A stretch of DNA of 64,000 nucleotides from Adineta vaga (lineage: Eukaryota; Rotifera). Shown piece after piece: positions 37,330 through 50,416 of this stretch. Location: the NCBI GenBank assembly GCA_021613535.1, contig CP075494.1, positions 11,656,001 to 11,720,000 of the forward strand, given 5' to 3'. How positions within the stretch are numbered: the first letter of the stretch is position 1; the number at the start of each line of letters is the position of its first letter. The notes beneath the pieces were generated by a model. The model saw only the letters and a program-made list of their open reading frames with translations. It was not told the DNA's origin and did no database searches. The position numbers were made by a program, and so were the translations under genes.

Positions 37330-37892
37330 TCTATTTTCTAAATTTTCATATATATAGATCAAATCTGAACAATCAAGAATAAAAAGAACAGTGGCGTTTT
37401 TGATAAAATGATAAGTCTTTATTACAAGCAACTAGATGATCCTCAGTAAATGATAAACTTCCGCCATCTATAAGATTTAACTCCAGCTTTTCTCGTAAAT
37501 AAAAACAACAACCAATAAGAATCTTTATATGAACCTCTGTCGTGTCGCAGTGTAACAATTAGTTTTCACACATTGAGAAGAAAAAGAAAAGAACATATTG
37601 AATCATAATTTCTCTATTCTATGCATACCTTGTAGAAAGATATTCTTTCGTATTCGAGTATAATTATTGTCAAATTGAATTGCTCACTATTCTTTCTTTC
37701 TTTCTTTTACATAAGATCAATTCATCGAACGATCGAACGATCGATCAACTCATCCAAGCGTTCAATATTCGTTTCATCAAATTCAAATTAAATCTTTCTT
37801 TTTGCTCTACCATAAAAAAAGACTAGACAACAATCTTTTTTTTTCGTTCGATCGATATTGTTTCTTTTACTTACAGATAAAAAGATACGAGA
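37330..37892. other. Intergenic region upstream of PRDX3
   Basis: About 560 bp. It contains TTCTTTCTTTCTTT near 37690-37707 and repeated GATCGAACGATCGA units near 37725-37745. TTTCTTTTACTTACAG, ending at 37876, is a good 3' splice acceptor 16 nt before the PRDX3 ATG. No coding gene was recognised. Confidence 0.5.
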
Positions 37893-38675
37893 ATGTATCG
37901 TCAATTGTTTCGTCATCTTACTTCATTAACAATCAAAACAACAACAACAACAACTAATGCATTGCAATCTATTCCACGTCGAGCACATCATTGCGATTCA
38001 TTTCCATTTATATCCAAACCTGCACCTCAGTTCAAAGGTCAAGCAGTGATTAATGGTCATTTTAAAGATATTCAATTATCGGACTATAAAGGAAAATATG
38101 TTGTCCTTTTTTTCTATCCATTGGATTTTACATTTGTTTGTCCAACTGAAATTGTTGCATTCAATGAAAAATTAGAAGAATTTCGTAAACTTGATACAGA
38201 AGTTATTGGTTGTAGTACTGATTCAGTCTATACTCATTTAGGTAAGTGAAATGATGAGAATATTCAAGAAAATATAAGAATCAATAGTTCGTATATTAAC
38301 TCTTATCTGTTCTGTTTTGTAGCTTGGATTAATACACCAAGAAAACAAGGTGGTCTTGGTGGATTACAATATCCATTATTAAGTGATTTTTCTAAAGAAA
38401 TTTCACGACGTTATGGCATACTCATTGATGATAATGGTGGTATTGCATTACGTGGTTTATTTATTATTGATCGAGAACAGAAATTACGACAAATAACTAT
38501 AAATGATTTACCAGTTGGTCGATCTGTTGATGAAGTTCTTCGTCTAATAAAAGCATTTCAATTTGTGGAAAAACATGGTGAAGTTTGCCCGGCAAATTGG
38601 AATGAAAAAACGAATCCAAATACAATCAAACCTGATCCGATGAAGTCGAAAGAATATTTTGAAAAACAAAAATAA
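37893..38675 (+). CDS. PRDX3: Mitochondrial 2-Cys peroxiredoxin
   Basis: A thiol peroxidase that reduces hydrogen peroxide using thioredoxin. Two exons, 37893-38241 and 38323-38675, give 233 aa (human PRDX3 256). Residues 1 to about 35 are rich in Arg, Ser, Thr and hydrophobic residues with no acids ([15 protein letters not shown]...IPRR), a typical mitochondrial presequence. The core starts [11 protein letters not shown]. The peroxidatic Cys is C83 in DFTFVCPTE; the resolving Cys is C205 in [13 protein letters not shown] (near 126-129) and a C-terminal YF (SKEYFEKQK) are the two features linked to sensitivity to over-oxidation in eukaryotic 2-Cys peroxiredoxins. A presequence rules in PRDX3 over the cytosolic PRDX1/2. 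Only 116 bp separate its stop from the GRB2 ATG, so the two may be co-transcribed. Confidence 0.94.
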
Positions 38676-38791
38676 ATTGCTTTTTAATGAACTGTTTTGG
38701 TATTGCTAGTGATTGCTATTTTACGTCCTCTGGGTTTTTCTTTCTAGATATTTGTTCTACTTTTTTATGTTTTGAAAAATCAAGAATCGAT

Positions 38792-39865
<1,074 letters not shown>

Positions 39866-40369
39866 TCTCAAACGAACAGTGTTTCTGATTTTTAAACAGA
39901 AACACATGACTTATTCTCTTTTTTTCACACGTGTTTATAAATGCATGTGTTTTAGATGAATTAGTACTTGCTATCTATGAAAGTCGTTTGTTTGTTTCTG
40001 TGTGTGTTATGTGTGTGCGTGTATATATCTATACATATAATCTCTTTGTCAAACTGATATACTTGGCATTATTTTCTCCTTCTACTCGAATAATTGATAT
40101 ATTTAATAGATTTGGTGCTCTTTTCTTCATTATCGTAGAAAGATATATGGCTATTGCTACTGTTATAATGTTGTTGTTGTTGTTGCTGCTCTTCTTCTTT
40201 CTTTTTAGTGATGAAAATAAATAAAATAAATCTCAGCCAGTTAAAATAAAGAAAATGACGTTCTCTCTTACTTCTTTTTATGTAATCAAGACATGTAATT
40301 ACATTGTTTGTATGCACGATTACACTAGTAATTCAATGTCCAAAATGAGAATATTTATAGCATAAAAAA
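39866..40369. other. Intergenic region between GRB2 and the first 5S gene
   Basis: About 500 bp, including the GRB2 3' untranslated region. It has GT-rich simple sequence near 39998-40020, a TTG repeat near 40170-40185 and AATAAAATAAAT near 40213-40230, a likely poly(A) signal. Short frames here are not convincing genes. Confidence 0.5.
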
Positions 40370-40487
40370 GCTTACGACACTCGGTATTCCCAGGCGGTCA
40401 CCCATCCAAGTACTAACCGAGCCCGACGTTGCTTAACTTCAGTGATCGGACGAGAACTGGTGTATTCAACGTGGTATGGCCGTAAGC
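40370..40487 (-). rRNA. 5S ribosomal RNA, copy 1
   Basis: The minus strand reads GCTTACGGCCATACCACG at the 5' end and ends ACCGAGTGTCGTAAGC, with pairing ends as expected of 5S helix I. The internal promoter region (GTTAAGCAACGTCGGGC, GGTTAGTACTTGGATGGGTG) is intact. Length is 118 nt, near the usual 119-121. A run of T follows on the minus strand directly after the 3' end (plus-strand A-run at 40364-40369), a normal RNA polymerase III stop. Confidence 0.97.
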
Positions 40488-40683
40488 GTATAACTAACGA
40501 ATATTTGTCACTTTTAACTCTAACATAACTATATATCAGTTTTCGAAAATTGTCTATTTTGGAGTAAAAACTAGCAATGCTTGTTTGTAGCTAGAAAAAA
40601 GGAGATAGCATCACCGTAGAATTAAAATTCTATCTGAGAAAGTCCTATCGTGGGGTATATAAAAAAAAGATAATGATAAAAAA

Positions 40684-40801
40684 GCTTACGACACTCGGTA
40701 TTCCCAGGCGGTCACCCATCCAAGTACTAACCGAGCCCGACGTTGCTTAACTTCAGTGATCGGACGAGAACTGGTGTATTCAACGTGGTATGGCCGTAAG
40801 C
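40684..40801 (-). rRNA. 5S ribosomal RNA, copy 2
   Basis: The sequence is identical to copy 1 as far as I can read, with the same strand and the same 118-nt length, 314 bp further along. It has its own downstream T-run (plus-strand A-run just before 40684). The spacer between the copies is not similar to the flank of the second, so this is not a regular long tandem array in this window. Confidence 0.97.
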
Positions 40802-41059
40802 GATAATCATACTCTGATCTCAAATATTCAAGTTTATTAAATAGGAAAAAACCGATAAATTATAATATACATAATGAGAAAGGCATCTAAAGTAATGAAT
40901 AGCTACAAGAAAGAAAAAAAATGCAAATGTATTCATGTTTAAAACATATTTGAATTTGAAAAAAAGAAGAACTGTTTTAATTAATATTGAGGAACTTGAA
41001 TAAATTATAATTTCATGTTATATGAAATTCGAAAGTTTATGAATAAAAATTGTTCATGC

Positions 41060-44000
41060 TTAATAGTAAATAACATTTTTATTTTTCGACCAAACCTTAC
41101 GTTCACAAACTTCTTCAGCCTATATAAAAGACAAGAATAAATATTCACTAAATTTATCTAAAGATATCTTACATGACATAATTTAGCAATTTCACGATTT
41201 GTACACCAATAGTTCATGCCAAAGATACATTTACCATATGGAGTTGAAGATGAAATTGGTGCAGGTGATGTTGTTGCTATTGGATTTGTATAAGTTTCAC
41301 CACAAATTTGAAGACTTTGACATGCTGATCTTGTTAAAACGTCATTTGAAATCATCGGAAGAAAATAAGTGCCATATTGATTAAGAAAAGTTTTGCATTG
41401 TGTTTTCAGATAATCAGCTTCGAAAAGATCACAGGATTCTTTTATTGACAAAAGAATTTGATCTTTTTCTTGACTAGCTCCAATAAAATGTTTCATACGG
41501 CTAACAATATATTGACAAATAGTACATGTATATGGCGTTTGTTCATAAACAACAGTATCTGTTGGTTTCTTCGTTGACGAATCTTGACACATATTTAAAT
41601 AATGACAGACTGTTTTTGGATCAGCCATTTCTGCAATCAACTGTGCCAGAGTTGGTCCATAAGTTTTAACAAACTCATCACATTGAGTACGTTCTTTACC
41701 TTCAATAGAAGTACATTGAATTCGTATAATTTTCTTCTATATAATTAAACTTACTCGGTAAAATAGTGCAAACTTTTTTCAATGCTTCTTCAAAAGCTTG
41801 TTCAGATTTATTATTCTTCATAACGGCATCCAAATATGAAATGATATATTGACATAATGTACATGTCGGTGTTAAACGAGGATGTTGATTAATTGAAGAT
41901 TCTTTTTCCCATGGTTTCATGATATTAATTTCACTGATTTTCTCTTTTTTGTTTAATAAAATCGCCGGTTTTAAATCAATCATTGGCACTTGACAGATTG
42001 TTAATTGTTCACAGAAACTATTTTCTGGACTTAATTCTAATTGACTAATATATGGAGCAAATAGTTGAATAATTGTTTGACATTTTGCATTTTGTTCACC
42101 GGATAGATACGAACAAACATTTGCTAAAGCATGTTGAAAAGATTTTTCATTTGAATCACGTTTTAAAGCCAAATGAAGATGCATAGACAAGTAGTTACAA
42201 ACACTACACGTTGCTGTATCAGCTTTGATTATATGTGTTACATCAACTTTCATTTGGTTTGTACATAAATTAAGTCTATGACAAATAGTTGAAAGATCAA
42301 ATTCACGAATAAGCGTAGCAATAATTGATGGACCATAATTATCAATATAATCATGGCATTGATTTTGAAGTATGGATGGTATTTCATTACAAATTTTTTG
42401 TAAATTTTGTTCAATTTCTTCTTCAGTTGAGTTTTGATTGATATATTTCGAAAGAATATTCATCACATATTCGCAAAGAATACATGTAGCATTTGAAATA
42501 TCAATTTGTTGCATTGTCGGAACTTCAGGTTCAATAATTTCGTCACATTTTTCTGGTGTATTTTCTATTTCATTGTAAATTGATGTATCATTACAAAAAC
42601 CAAAATGAGTGCAAACACGTTTTGGATTGATTCGATTAATATGACAGTCGAATCGAGCTTTGGCAATAAGCCAATGTCGTCGACATTGTTGTTTCGCAGG
42701 ACAACGACGACATGAACGAATTAAAGAAAAAAAGATTGCATCGCCAATAAATCGAATATGACGTTTTCGTAGAATAACTCGACGGATACAACATTGACAT
42801 TTATCTCGATTATCAAGATCTTCCGTTTCTGATGATTCATGTGTAGTTTCGTCGTTTGAAATTTCTATTAAATCTTTAATATCATAATTCATTTTTAATG
42901 TTTGGATCTGTTCTGTATCACCTTGAACAACACTCTTACATAATGTTTCAAATGGCCCAAGTTTTGAACAAATATTTTGTTCAATGTCATTTTCAATCGA
43001 TAATTCATATTCATCAAATTTCATTTCTTCTGCATTGTCATTCGATCCACAAAACCCAATGGTTGTACATGTTTCTTTTGGATCAAATTTTTCGATCGAT
43101 TTTTGAATAAAATCATGAACTTCTTTAACATATGCTTGACATTCTTTTTGGGCATAGTGTTGACAAAGATCATTGAAATATCCTGCTAATCGATCAATAG
43201 CTTGTAAAGCAGCATCTTTTCTCAATTGTAAACGATTGATACATGATGAACATGTATCCGTGACTAACACTGTTGAACAAAGATGCGTTGTTTGACAAAT
43301 TTGTTTGGCATTCTAGAAAAAAAAAACAGATTAATTGAACAATTATTCTTTTCTAACGAAATTATTTGCTAAACTTACAAAACGAGTAATTATTGAATTG
43401 ATATCAGATTCAAAACCAGTAGCTATTTGACGACACTAGAATATAATAGAAGAAAGGCTTGTATGACATCTTCGTGTCCACTATCTTACTTCGGCAGAAT
43501 GGGACATACGATCACATAAAGTATTCACAGTGGTAAGCATTGTATGCTAAATAGAAAGTATTAATAATGCGATCGTTTCTTCGAAAAAATCATACCAGAA
43601 ATGAAGCCAATCGGACTTGATAGTTTTCTATCTTCGATATACAACATTCACATTTACCATTACACTAGAATGATATATCTCAGAAAACTAATCATGTATT
43701 TGTTCGAAACTTACATTATCAAATGAAGTCGTTTTTGGACAGACATTCAATATCGAACATACTTTATGTGGACAAACATTTTCTGAAATCATAGCAAATA
43801 GATTTGCACCTTCTGATTCCATCAGAGTATGACACTAGAAAATCGTAAATGATAAAACTATCTTTGTAGATGCTAATTGAATACTTACCAAAACCGATAA
43901 TGATCCAAGTCTACTACAAATGTCATTTCTCACGTAAGTAATGACCTGTTCCTAAAAAAACAAATGAGAATAATTTTTTTAGAAAGTTATCGAATCTTTT

Positions 44001-46988
44001 CTTACACTTATTATATTATCCGATGGAGATATTTGAAATGGTTCGATTGTTTCTAATGTTGCTTGATCACATACTTTTAATTCTACGCAAATACCCTGTG
44101 GATCCTACAAAAGAAGACAAAGTTATATGAATTTTTAAAACTCAAATAAAATTCTATCATACCAATGATCGAATAAATTCGACGATTTTATTAATGGATT
44201 CATCCACCGTTTTCATACACTGAAACAAATAAAATCAACTTCGAAAAGATACAATTTATTCAATTTACATCATCTTTTTGAGGTAATTGATTACAGAAAT
44301 GATGAAGAAATTCCGTTGAATGATTCTAAACAAGATCGTATCATCATCAAACAAATGAATAATGCAAAGAAATATATACCAAAAGTTTCTCTGCAATGTG
44401 TTTCTTTCGCGTAAAATCATCGATACAACGTTTGCATTTATTCGTATCCTTAGACAAGCAATATAAAAATGACTTGAATAGATAAAAGAATATTCAAACT
44501 TACATCTTTGATTGCTAAATTATCCAGAAATGACATTTTCGTTGGACAAATTCCAAACATTTGACAAAGAACATCGCCATCCTACAAAGAATACATCGGT
44601 TAATGATCCCATTTTCTATTTTTCGAATTGATACATACAATATCGTTGACAAGTGTTTTCAACAAACGAGTAGTATCTTTTTCCACCAATGCATTACACT
44701 AAGAAATAATGTTAACGTACACAGATTGAATTCAAATGTTATACTTACAGATGCTTTGAAAGGGCCAAGATGACTACAGATATTTTCTGTGATGAATGAA
44801 CGCATTTCATCCTAAAATTAGATTTCATATTTAATGAAATTAATATTTAAAAATTTCGAACCTTTTGTATGGGGCTCGTTTCTTCCGTGAGTTTTTCAAA
44901 ACACACTTGGAAATAGGTACAGAGTAGAATTGATTGCTAAATGTTCAAATTCAGTATATATTCAAATTATAATTGTTTAATTCTTACTTTTCCTTGTCGA
45001 AGACCATCAATCAATTCTTTTCTATCGATTTCTAATGCAGATTTGCAGTTCTTTTCAAATTCACCAGTTAGTCGTGAACATAAATGTTCATTTATGTACG
45101 CAAGAATGTCATCCTACAAAAATGAACAGAATTTACATAAAATGAAATTAGTTTGTAGATTTATCTTTACATCGGAATATTTCGCATTCACCATACTTTT
45201 TGTTGTTGTTAAAGCAAACGTGCATAAATCACAGCGTGTTTGTGAAACAGACTACACATAAATATGAATTATATATATTCAGATAGTTTATGAGAAATAG
45301 CTTACCTGATCAGCAGTGGAATCAACCGTATTCGGAGAATTAGCACAGATTTTTGATAATTCCTATGACAAAGTGAAATAAAGTTGAAATGTTTCTCAAA
45401 AACCTTCTATTTTCCACTTACCTTTCCATTAGTCACATGTGTATAGATATCGTTTCCACGTTGATCAACTAAATTTTCACACTAATTAAACGAAAACAAA
45501 TGAATCATTTATTTATTCAATTTATTTCACCTACCTTGCGAATAAGTTCGGAACTCGATAAATGTTGACAATCATTTCGCAAAAATACTTGAATTTCATT
45601 TCCATTTTTTTGTTGATTCATATGAAGTTCATACGTAGCGCGAACAATAATGTTACATAACATTTGTGTTTGTTCATCGACAGTTACAGTATCGATAATT
45701 GAAATTTCTTTTTCTTTCGATTGATGTTCATCAATTGGAGTACGAACAACAATTGTAGCATCTTTACACATTTCTCCCAAATGACAAATCATACCAGGAT
45801 CCTATTCAAATAGTATTCTTATTCACAAGAAAATCGTAATTTGACAACGTACAATATTAGTTTTGATCATGACGACGATCTCATCTGCATATTTACTCAT
45901 GGTTTCCACACACTAAAGAAAAGTTCGATATAAATCTTAGAATAAAAAGAAAGACATCTTCTTTTACTTTATCAATCAGGTCTTTGTTCTGTAACATGGA
46001 ACAAGCACCAGATAACCATTTTTCTATATTAATCTAAATGATAAAAAAGAAAACAGATCTTTTCAATTCTTTATCTTTTCCGACAATACCTCTGCTGTTT
46101 TATTAAGAATCATTGTACGTAATTTTCCAATGATATATTCACAATATTGACAAATATTATCATTTGGTTTCTTAGTAATTGCTTGTTGTGACCAAACTTG
46201 ATTTGAACAATGAGCAACAGAATTACATTCACGTGAATTACTCAATGATGAACACCAATATGATGGACCCCATGTACATCGATGTTTTCCAACAAGAACT
46301 GCTGGACGTTCAGTAGTTGATTCACTTGAACAAACACTCATCAAACGACATATTGTTGCATATCGCTAGAACATAATCAAAATCATTTTTCAAGAATCAA
46401 TTGTTCTTTATTTTCTACTTTATTCTTCATTAAAGAAGTAACGGATGTTCCATAATTGTTGATCATGTTTGTACACTGAAAAATACCAACATATCATCGA
46501 TGAAAATAAGAAACCAATGTTTACACTTACTTTGGATGACATTTCACTTGATGGTAATAATTTACATCCATCGATAAATTTTGATACCATTGACTCCTTA
46601 GCAAAATAAGCGAGAAATTATTCTTATATTAAAAATCATCAATTTATATGACAAACTTCGTTATCAATTAGATTTTTTAATCCTGTGTAGGTATTTTCAA
46701 GAATTCTTTGACACCATTTGCATGATATAGATGAATCTGTTGATGCATGCTCACTATCCGAACTCCAAATAGTATCGGTACAATGACGGATAGCACCGCA
46801 ATCTTCAGCATTTTGAAGTGATTGACACCAATAACTCGGTCCAATTGCACAATCAGTTGAATAACTAGTTACCAAACTGGTTGATAAAGCTAAAATATAA
46901 ATCAGAATACAATTTTCAAGTTTTATTTTTTTTTGGCAGTAATTCATATTTTACTTAGTAAATAAGTGACGAGTAAGGCTTTCGCCAT
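41060..46988 (-). CDS. PSAP: Giant prosaposin-like protein, about 14 saposin-B domains
   Basis: Saposins are small lysosomal proteins that present lipids to hydrolases; prosaposin is their cleaved precursor. Twenty-eight minus-strand exons join in frame to 1483 aa (human PSAP 524). Exon 1 (46955-46988) and the start of exon 2 (46657-46889) encode a signal peptide (MAKALLVTYLL...), followed by a saposin-A motif (GPSYWCQSLQNAEDCGAIRHC). A second SapA lies near residue 155 (GPSYWCSSLSNSRECNSVAHC) and a third at the C-terminus (FGMNYWCTNREIAKLCH). Between them I count about 14 SapB units, recognised by paired cysteines (CKWCQRIL, CQYCEYII, CDLCTFAL, CKRCIDDF, CECCISKI, CSSCINRL, CQCCIRRV, CILCEYVM, CSVCNYLS, CTLCQYII, CTICQYIV and others). 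Exons 3-25, apart from 276- and 267-nt exons, are small (57-126 nt) and all phase 0. Exon 26 (41755-43312) alone encodes about 520 aa, with exon 27 at 41173-41699 and the last exon at 41060-41119. Individual small exons could be misjudged by a few codons. Confidence 0.9.
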
Positions 46989-47960
46989 TATATCACTTTT
47001 ATTAAACAAAATAAATGTTATTATATCTAAAAAATAAAATGAACTCAATTCTCTGACTGCATATCGAAGCAAAAAAGTAAATAAACAAACAATCATCCTT
47101 TTCTCTATACTGCAATGCACTCTCTGTTCCGGTTCGATGAACAACGTTATTTACGAAATCTAGTTCTATGACGTCTAAAAAATAAAAATAATTTCAACGA
47201 CTAAAAGAACATTTTCTTTTCGAGTTTCCTAGATAATCAAATCAGGCTTGCATTTTGATACTAAAAAAAGAAAATAATCGACAGCTGTCAAGATAAATTC
47301 TGCAAACAAAAATCACTTACCATCATAGTCGATTAGTTTTTGAAATCTCACCAATTTATTTACTAAACATCAGATATACGATGACAATCATTCATTGAAA
47401 TATCATCAAAGAAAAATGAAGCAGTTTCTCGCTCAACAAATGTTTTTTACGCGACTCAGTTTTTTTTCTTGTAGTTTATGCAAAAGTGAGGAAAGGAAAG
47501 AAACGATCACGGGTTGTAAAAAAAGAAATTGTCAATGCAATCGTTGAAAAAAACATGTATACCTATTACTCATTCCAGACGAGATGTATTTGATGATGGT
47601 AAAAAGAAAAACAAATAGGCATTGGCGTTGTTAGAAACTTGAAATAACAATTTGCCAGAGAAAAAAAAGCGTTTTCGTGTTCATTAAGCACAAAAAATAA
47701 TGAAGAAATTTTGATATTTTTGTGTCCACATATTAGATATATGTCTTATTATTCGAGAAGTGACAATATCTGTTACATATTCAAAGAAGATCGAATCATT
47801 TTATCGAACAAACAAATAAAAGTTTATTTTTTAATCGATATCCGTACATACAAACACTACAAAACAAAATTTCACGTATTATATTATTACATACATGTTT
47901 TACTCAAAGACATGTTTATCTGAACTAGATATAAACGCATATGAATCAGTAATTTTTCTA
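46989..47960. other. Intergenic region upstream of prosaposin
   Basis: Close to 1 kb between the prosaposin start and the rhomboid stop, both minus strand. No recognised gene, RNA or repeat was seen; the frames present are short and AT-driven. It should hold the prosaposin promoter. Confidence 0.5.
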
Positions 47961-48981
47961 TTATTTGAGATTGACCGGTATGAGATAATAAAATATAAGT
48001 AATGTAATCACAAAATAAATAAAGATTAAACTTAATGCTATCGATTGAACTCCTATTCTTCCATGTGGAACTCTATTCACAATAAATTCCGGTGTTTTAC
48101 ATAGACATATCGCAAGTAAAACACCGATAATTGAACCACCAATATGTGCTGCATGATCAGTATGATCCGAACAGTCAACATCAGAATATATAGTCATGAT
48201 AAAATATGGAATGACCAAAAAAGTCATAAGAAATTGTCGTTTCTTCTCATGACAATCATCAATAGTAAAGATTCGAAAGATATGATCAACAATACAGAAA
48301 AGTACAAGACCATAAACAGCACCGGATGCACCAAAAGATACTAAAATATATAGAATAGATCATTCGAGATAGGAAAAAAAGACATTCTCAAATTGACTTA
48401 CTAGTCTTTGGATTATATAAAGCACTCATCAGATTTCCACTAAAGCCAAATAGAAGATAACATAAACATAATATTTTCATCGAATATCTTCCTTCCAAAA
48501 GAGCTTCAACTAAAGCTTGATAAACAAGATTACTTATTAAATGAGTTATACTTCCATGTAAAAACATTGGCGTGATAAAACGAAAGAATTGATAGGGAAG
48601 GAAAAATAATTCACATTGAGTTTTCAATTGAGTATTATATACATCTTGTTCAGTCTGAGAATAAAGTGGTTTCATACAAGGAACATATTTTGCACCCATT
48701 TTTATCCATGTATCTGATGTTATTGTTGTTCCTTGTTGAACAATATAAATAAGCATCAGTAGGAATAAATCAAAAGCAATAATAGCTATTGTAAATATTG
48801 GATAAAATGCTCTTGATATTACATAGTCGGTATCTGGACTTGATTCTGGTTGAACAAGTTGAATTGTAATATCTTTATTTAAATTCTGATTTGGAATTGA
48901 ATCTGTTGAATGAGGCTTAATTGGCATTGATTCACTTCGATGTTTGATTTTGGTATATATTGTCTTCATAATAGTTGACAT
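47961..48981 (-). CDS. Rhomboid family intramembrane serine protease
   Basis: Rhomboids cleave membrane proteins within the lipid bilayer. Exons 48402-48981 and 47961-48340 give 319 aa. After a hydrophilic cytoplasmic N-terminus (about 60 aa), TM1 lies near AFYPIFTIAIIAFDLFLLML. The L1 loop contains WIKMGAKYVPCM. TM2 carries RFITPMFLHGSITHLISN, with the rhomboid HGxxxHLxxN motif. TM4 carries GASGAVYG, with the catalytic Ser in GxSG. The catalytic His is in DHAAHIGGSIIG. The intron falls just before the GASG block. The layout matches the eukaryotic secretase-type (RHBDL/Drosophila Rhomboid-like) subfamily rather than mitochondrial PARL, since no targeting sequence is seen. The ATG at 48981 was chosen because a TTTTTTTTCAG acceptor lies 15 nt upstream. 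Confidence 0.93.
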
Positions 48982-49807
48982 TCTATTCGTTGTTTTCTGA
49001 AAAAAAATATGGATTAGTAGCAATCGAATTGAAAATATCATTGTTGAAAACTAGATGATGATGATGACATGCTTTGCTGAACTATTGAAATAAGATGGGC
49101 GTGTTTGACTTGCGTTTGTTTCAATGTATTCTATTTATTATGAGGGAATATTTTCATTTCTTTATAGCTTTCTATATAACGCGTGATATTCGAACCGTAC
49201 TTTTTTTTGTTTACCTTGAACTTATCGGACGATCCTTCTCTTTCTTTTATACACCTACCAAATCAAACGACGACAATTGTACTAAAAAAAAAACGGATAA
49301 TCAACGTCAAGGTTGATTACCAAGGTAAGAAGAGAATCCCTGAAAAATCAGTAACACATGGTCTTCTATCTAATATTACTATTTTTCTATAAAAACGATG
49401 TGTCGTATATATATATAAGAATACTCAAACTGATAGAATATCAATGTTAAACGATTGAAAATGATGTTAATTGCAATTTATATTCTATTACCTACGGGTA
49501 CAATTTGGATTTTTCATTTGAATTTTGCTTTGTCAGAATAAAAAGAACGGAGTAGTGCAAACATTTAATAGGAGAAAGAAAAGAAATAAACGTGATTTCT
49601 TTTCTTTATTGATAGAAGTCTCATGATGTGTAGAAATGAGGAACATCGAACGATAAAATTCTAACCATTCATACATAAGTTTTTTGTTTCGCCGAATTCT
49701 ACCATGAAAATTTTCATTTCATCATAAATGGTCACATACTGTTTAAAATCAACTATTTTCAATATCCTTGGTAACCCTGTTTTCTTCAATAATTCACTTC
49801 CTATTCA
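48982..49807. promoter_or_regulatory. Divergent region between rhomboid and KCMF1-like gene
   Basis: About 826 bp between two genes reading away from each other, so it contains both promoters. A short frame near 49095-49392 has no visible domain. TA-rich sequence occurs near 49410-49420. No specific sites are claimed. Confidence 0.45.
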
Positions 49808-50416
49808 ATGTCAATACATCACGGGATTTCGTGTGATTTATGTCGAAAAATAAATTTTTCTCATCGTCGTTATAAATGTTTACTATGTCATGATTTCGAT
49901 CTATGTTCGATTTGTTTTGATAATCGATTGAATGTTTCATTTCAAACTCATTCAATTCATCATTCAATGCAATTAATTCTAACTGCAAATGATTACGAAC
50001 ATATTTATTTTGGACAGAAACGTATATCTCATTCTCCCTTATCCTTAACATGTTCATTTTGTAATCAAAATGGATTTTCATTAGATAATTTAATTCAACA
50101 TATAAATGAAATACATTCAACAGCAAATCATTTTGTCCTATGTCCTATTTGTTTTACTCGACAAAATCATCTTGTTCGACATCTTCGTGAACATACAGAA
50201 GAAAATATCATTTCAAAAAATAAACAAATGAAAACTTTAAACAGAACAAATGAAAAATCTCTTCTCGAACAATTTATTTGTAATTATTCGAATGAAAATC
50301 AAACGAATCAAAGATATTCATTTATTCATGCTTTACTTACTGATTTATTAAATCAAAAATCGTTTGATAAATATGCAGAAAATAAATCTATCTTGAAATC
50401 GCAATTTATACAATGA
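49808..50416 (+). CDS. KCMF1: KCMF1-like ZZ and C2H2 zinc-finger protein
   Basis: KCMF1 is an E3 ubiquitin ligase associated with quality control and the UBR4 complex in other animals. A single exon of 202 aa (human 381). ZZ finger at residues 1-60: HHGISCDLCRKINFSHRRYK, CLLCHDFDLCSICFDN and the His pair HSIHHSMQ. It is followed by ILTANDYEHIYFG, equivalent to the family's ILTRxDxxxYYGG. Two Di19/C2H2-type fingers follow: LTCSFCNQNGFSLDNLIQH and FVLCPICF...NHLVRHLREH. A short helical tail (SFIHALLTDLLNQ) resembles the family's C-terminal LLSQL motif. The tail region is much shorter than in vertebrates, with the middle linker nearly absent. Zn ligands look complete, so it is probably functional rather than a fragment. 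Confidence 0.88.
   Translation: MSIHHGISCDLCRKINFSHRRYKCLLCHDFDLCSICFDNRLNVSFQTHSIHHSMQLILTANDYEHIYFGQKRISHSPLSLTCSFCNQNGFSLDNLIQHINEIHSTANHFVLCPICFTRQNHLVRHLREHTEENIISKNKQMKTLNRTNEKSLLEQFICNYSNENQTNQRYSFIHALLTDLLNQKSFDKYAENKSILKSQFIQ

Noticed and set aside
40488-40683. Possible spliced-leader RNA gene between the two 5S genes
   Set aside because: 5S and leader genes are linked in some animals, but I saw no leader-like sequence followed by a donor site and Sm site here.
42898-43110. Plus-strand frame inside prosaposin exon 26
   Set aside because: Fully antisense to a well-supported saposin coding exon, with no independent signal.
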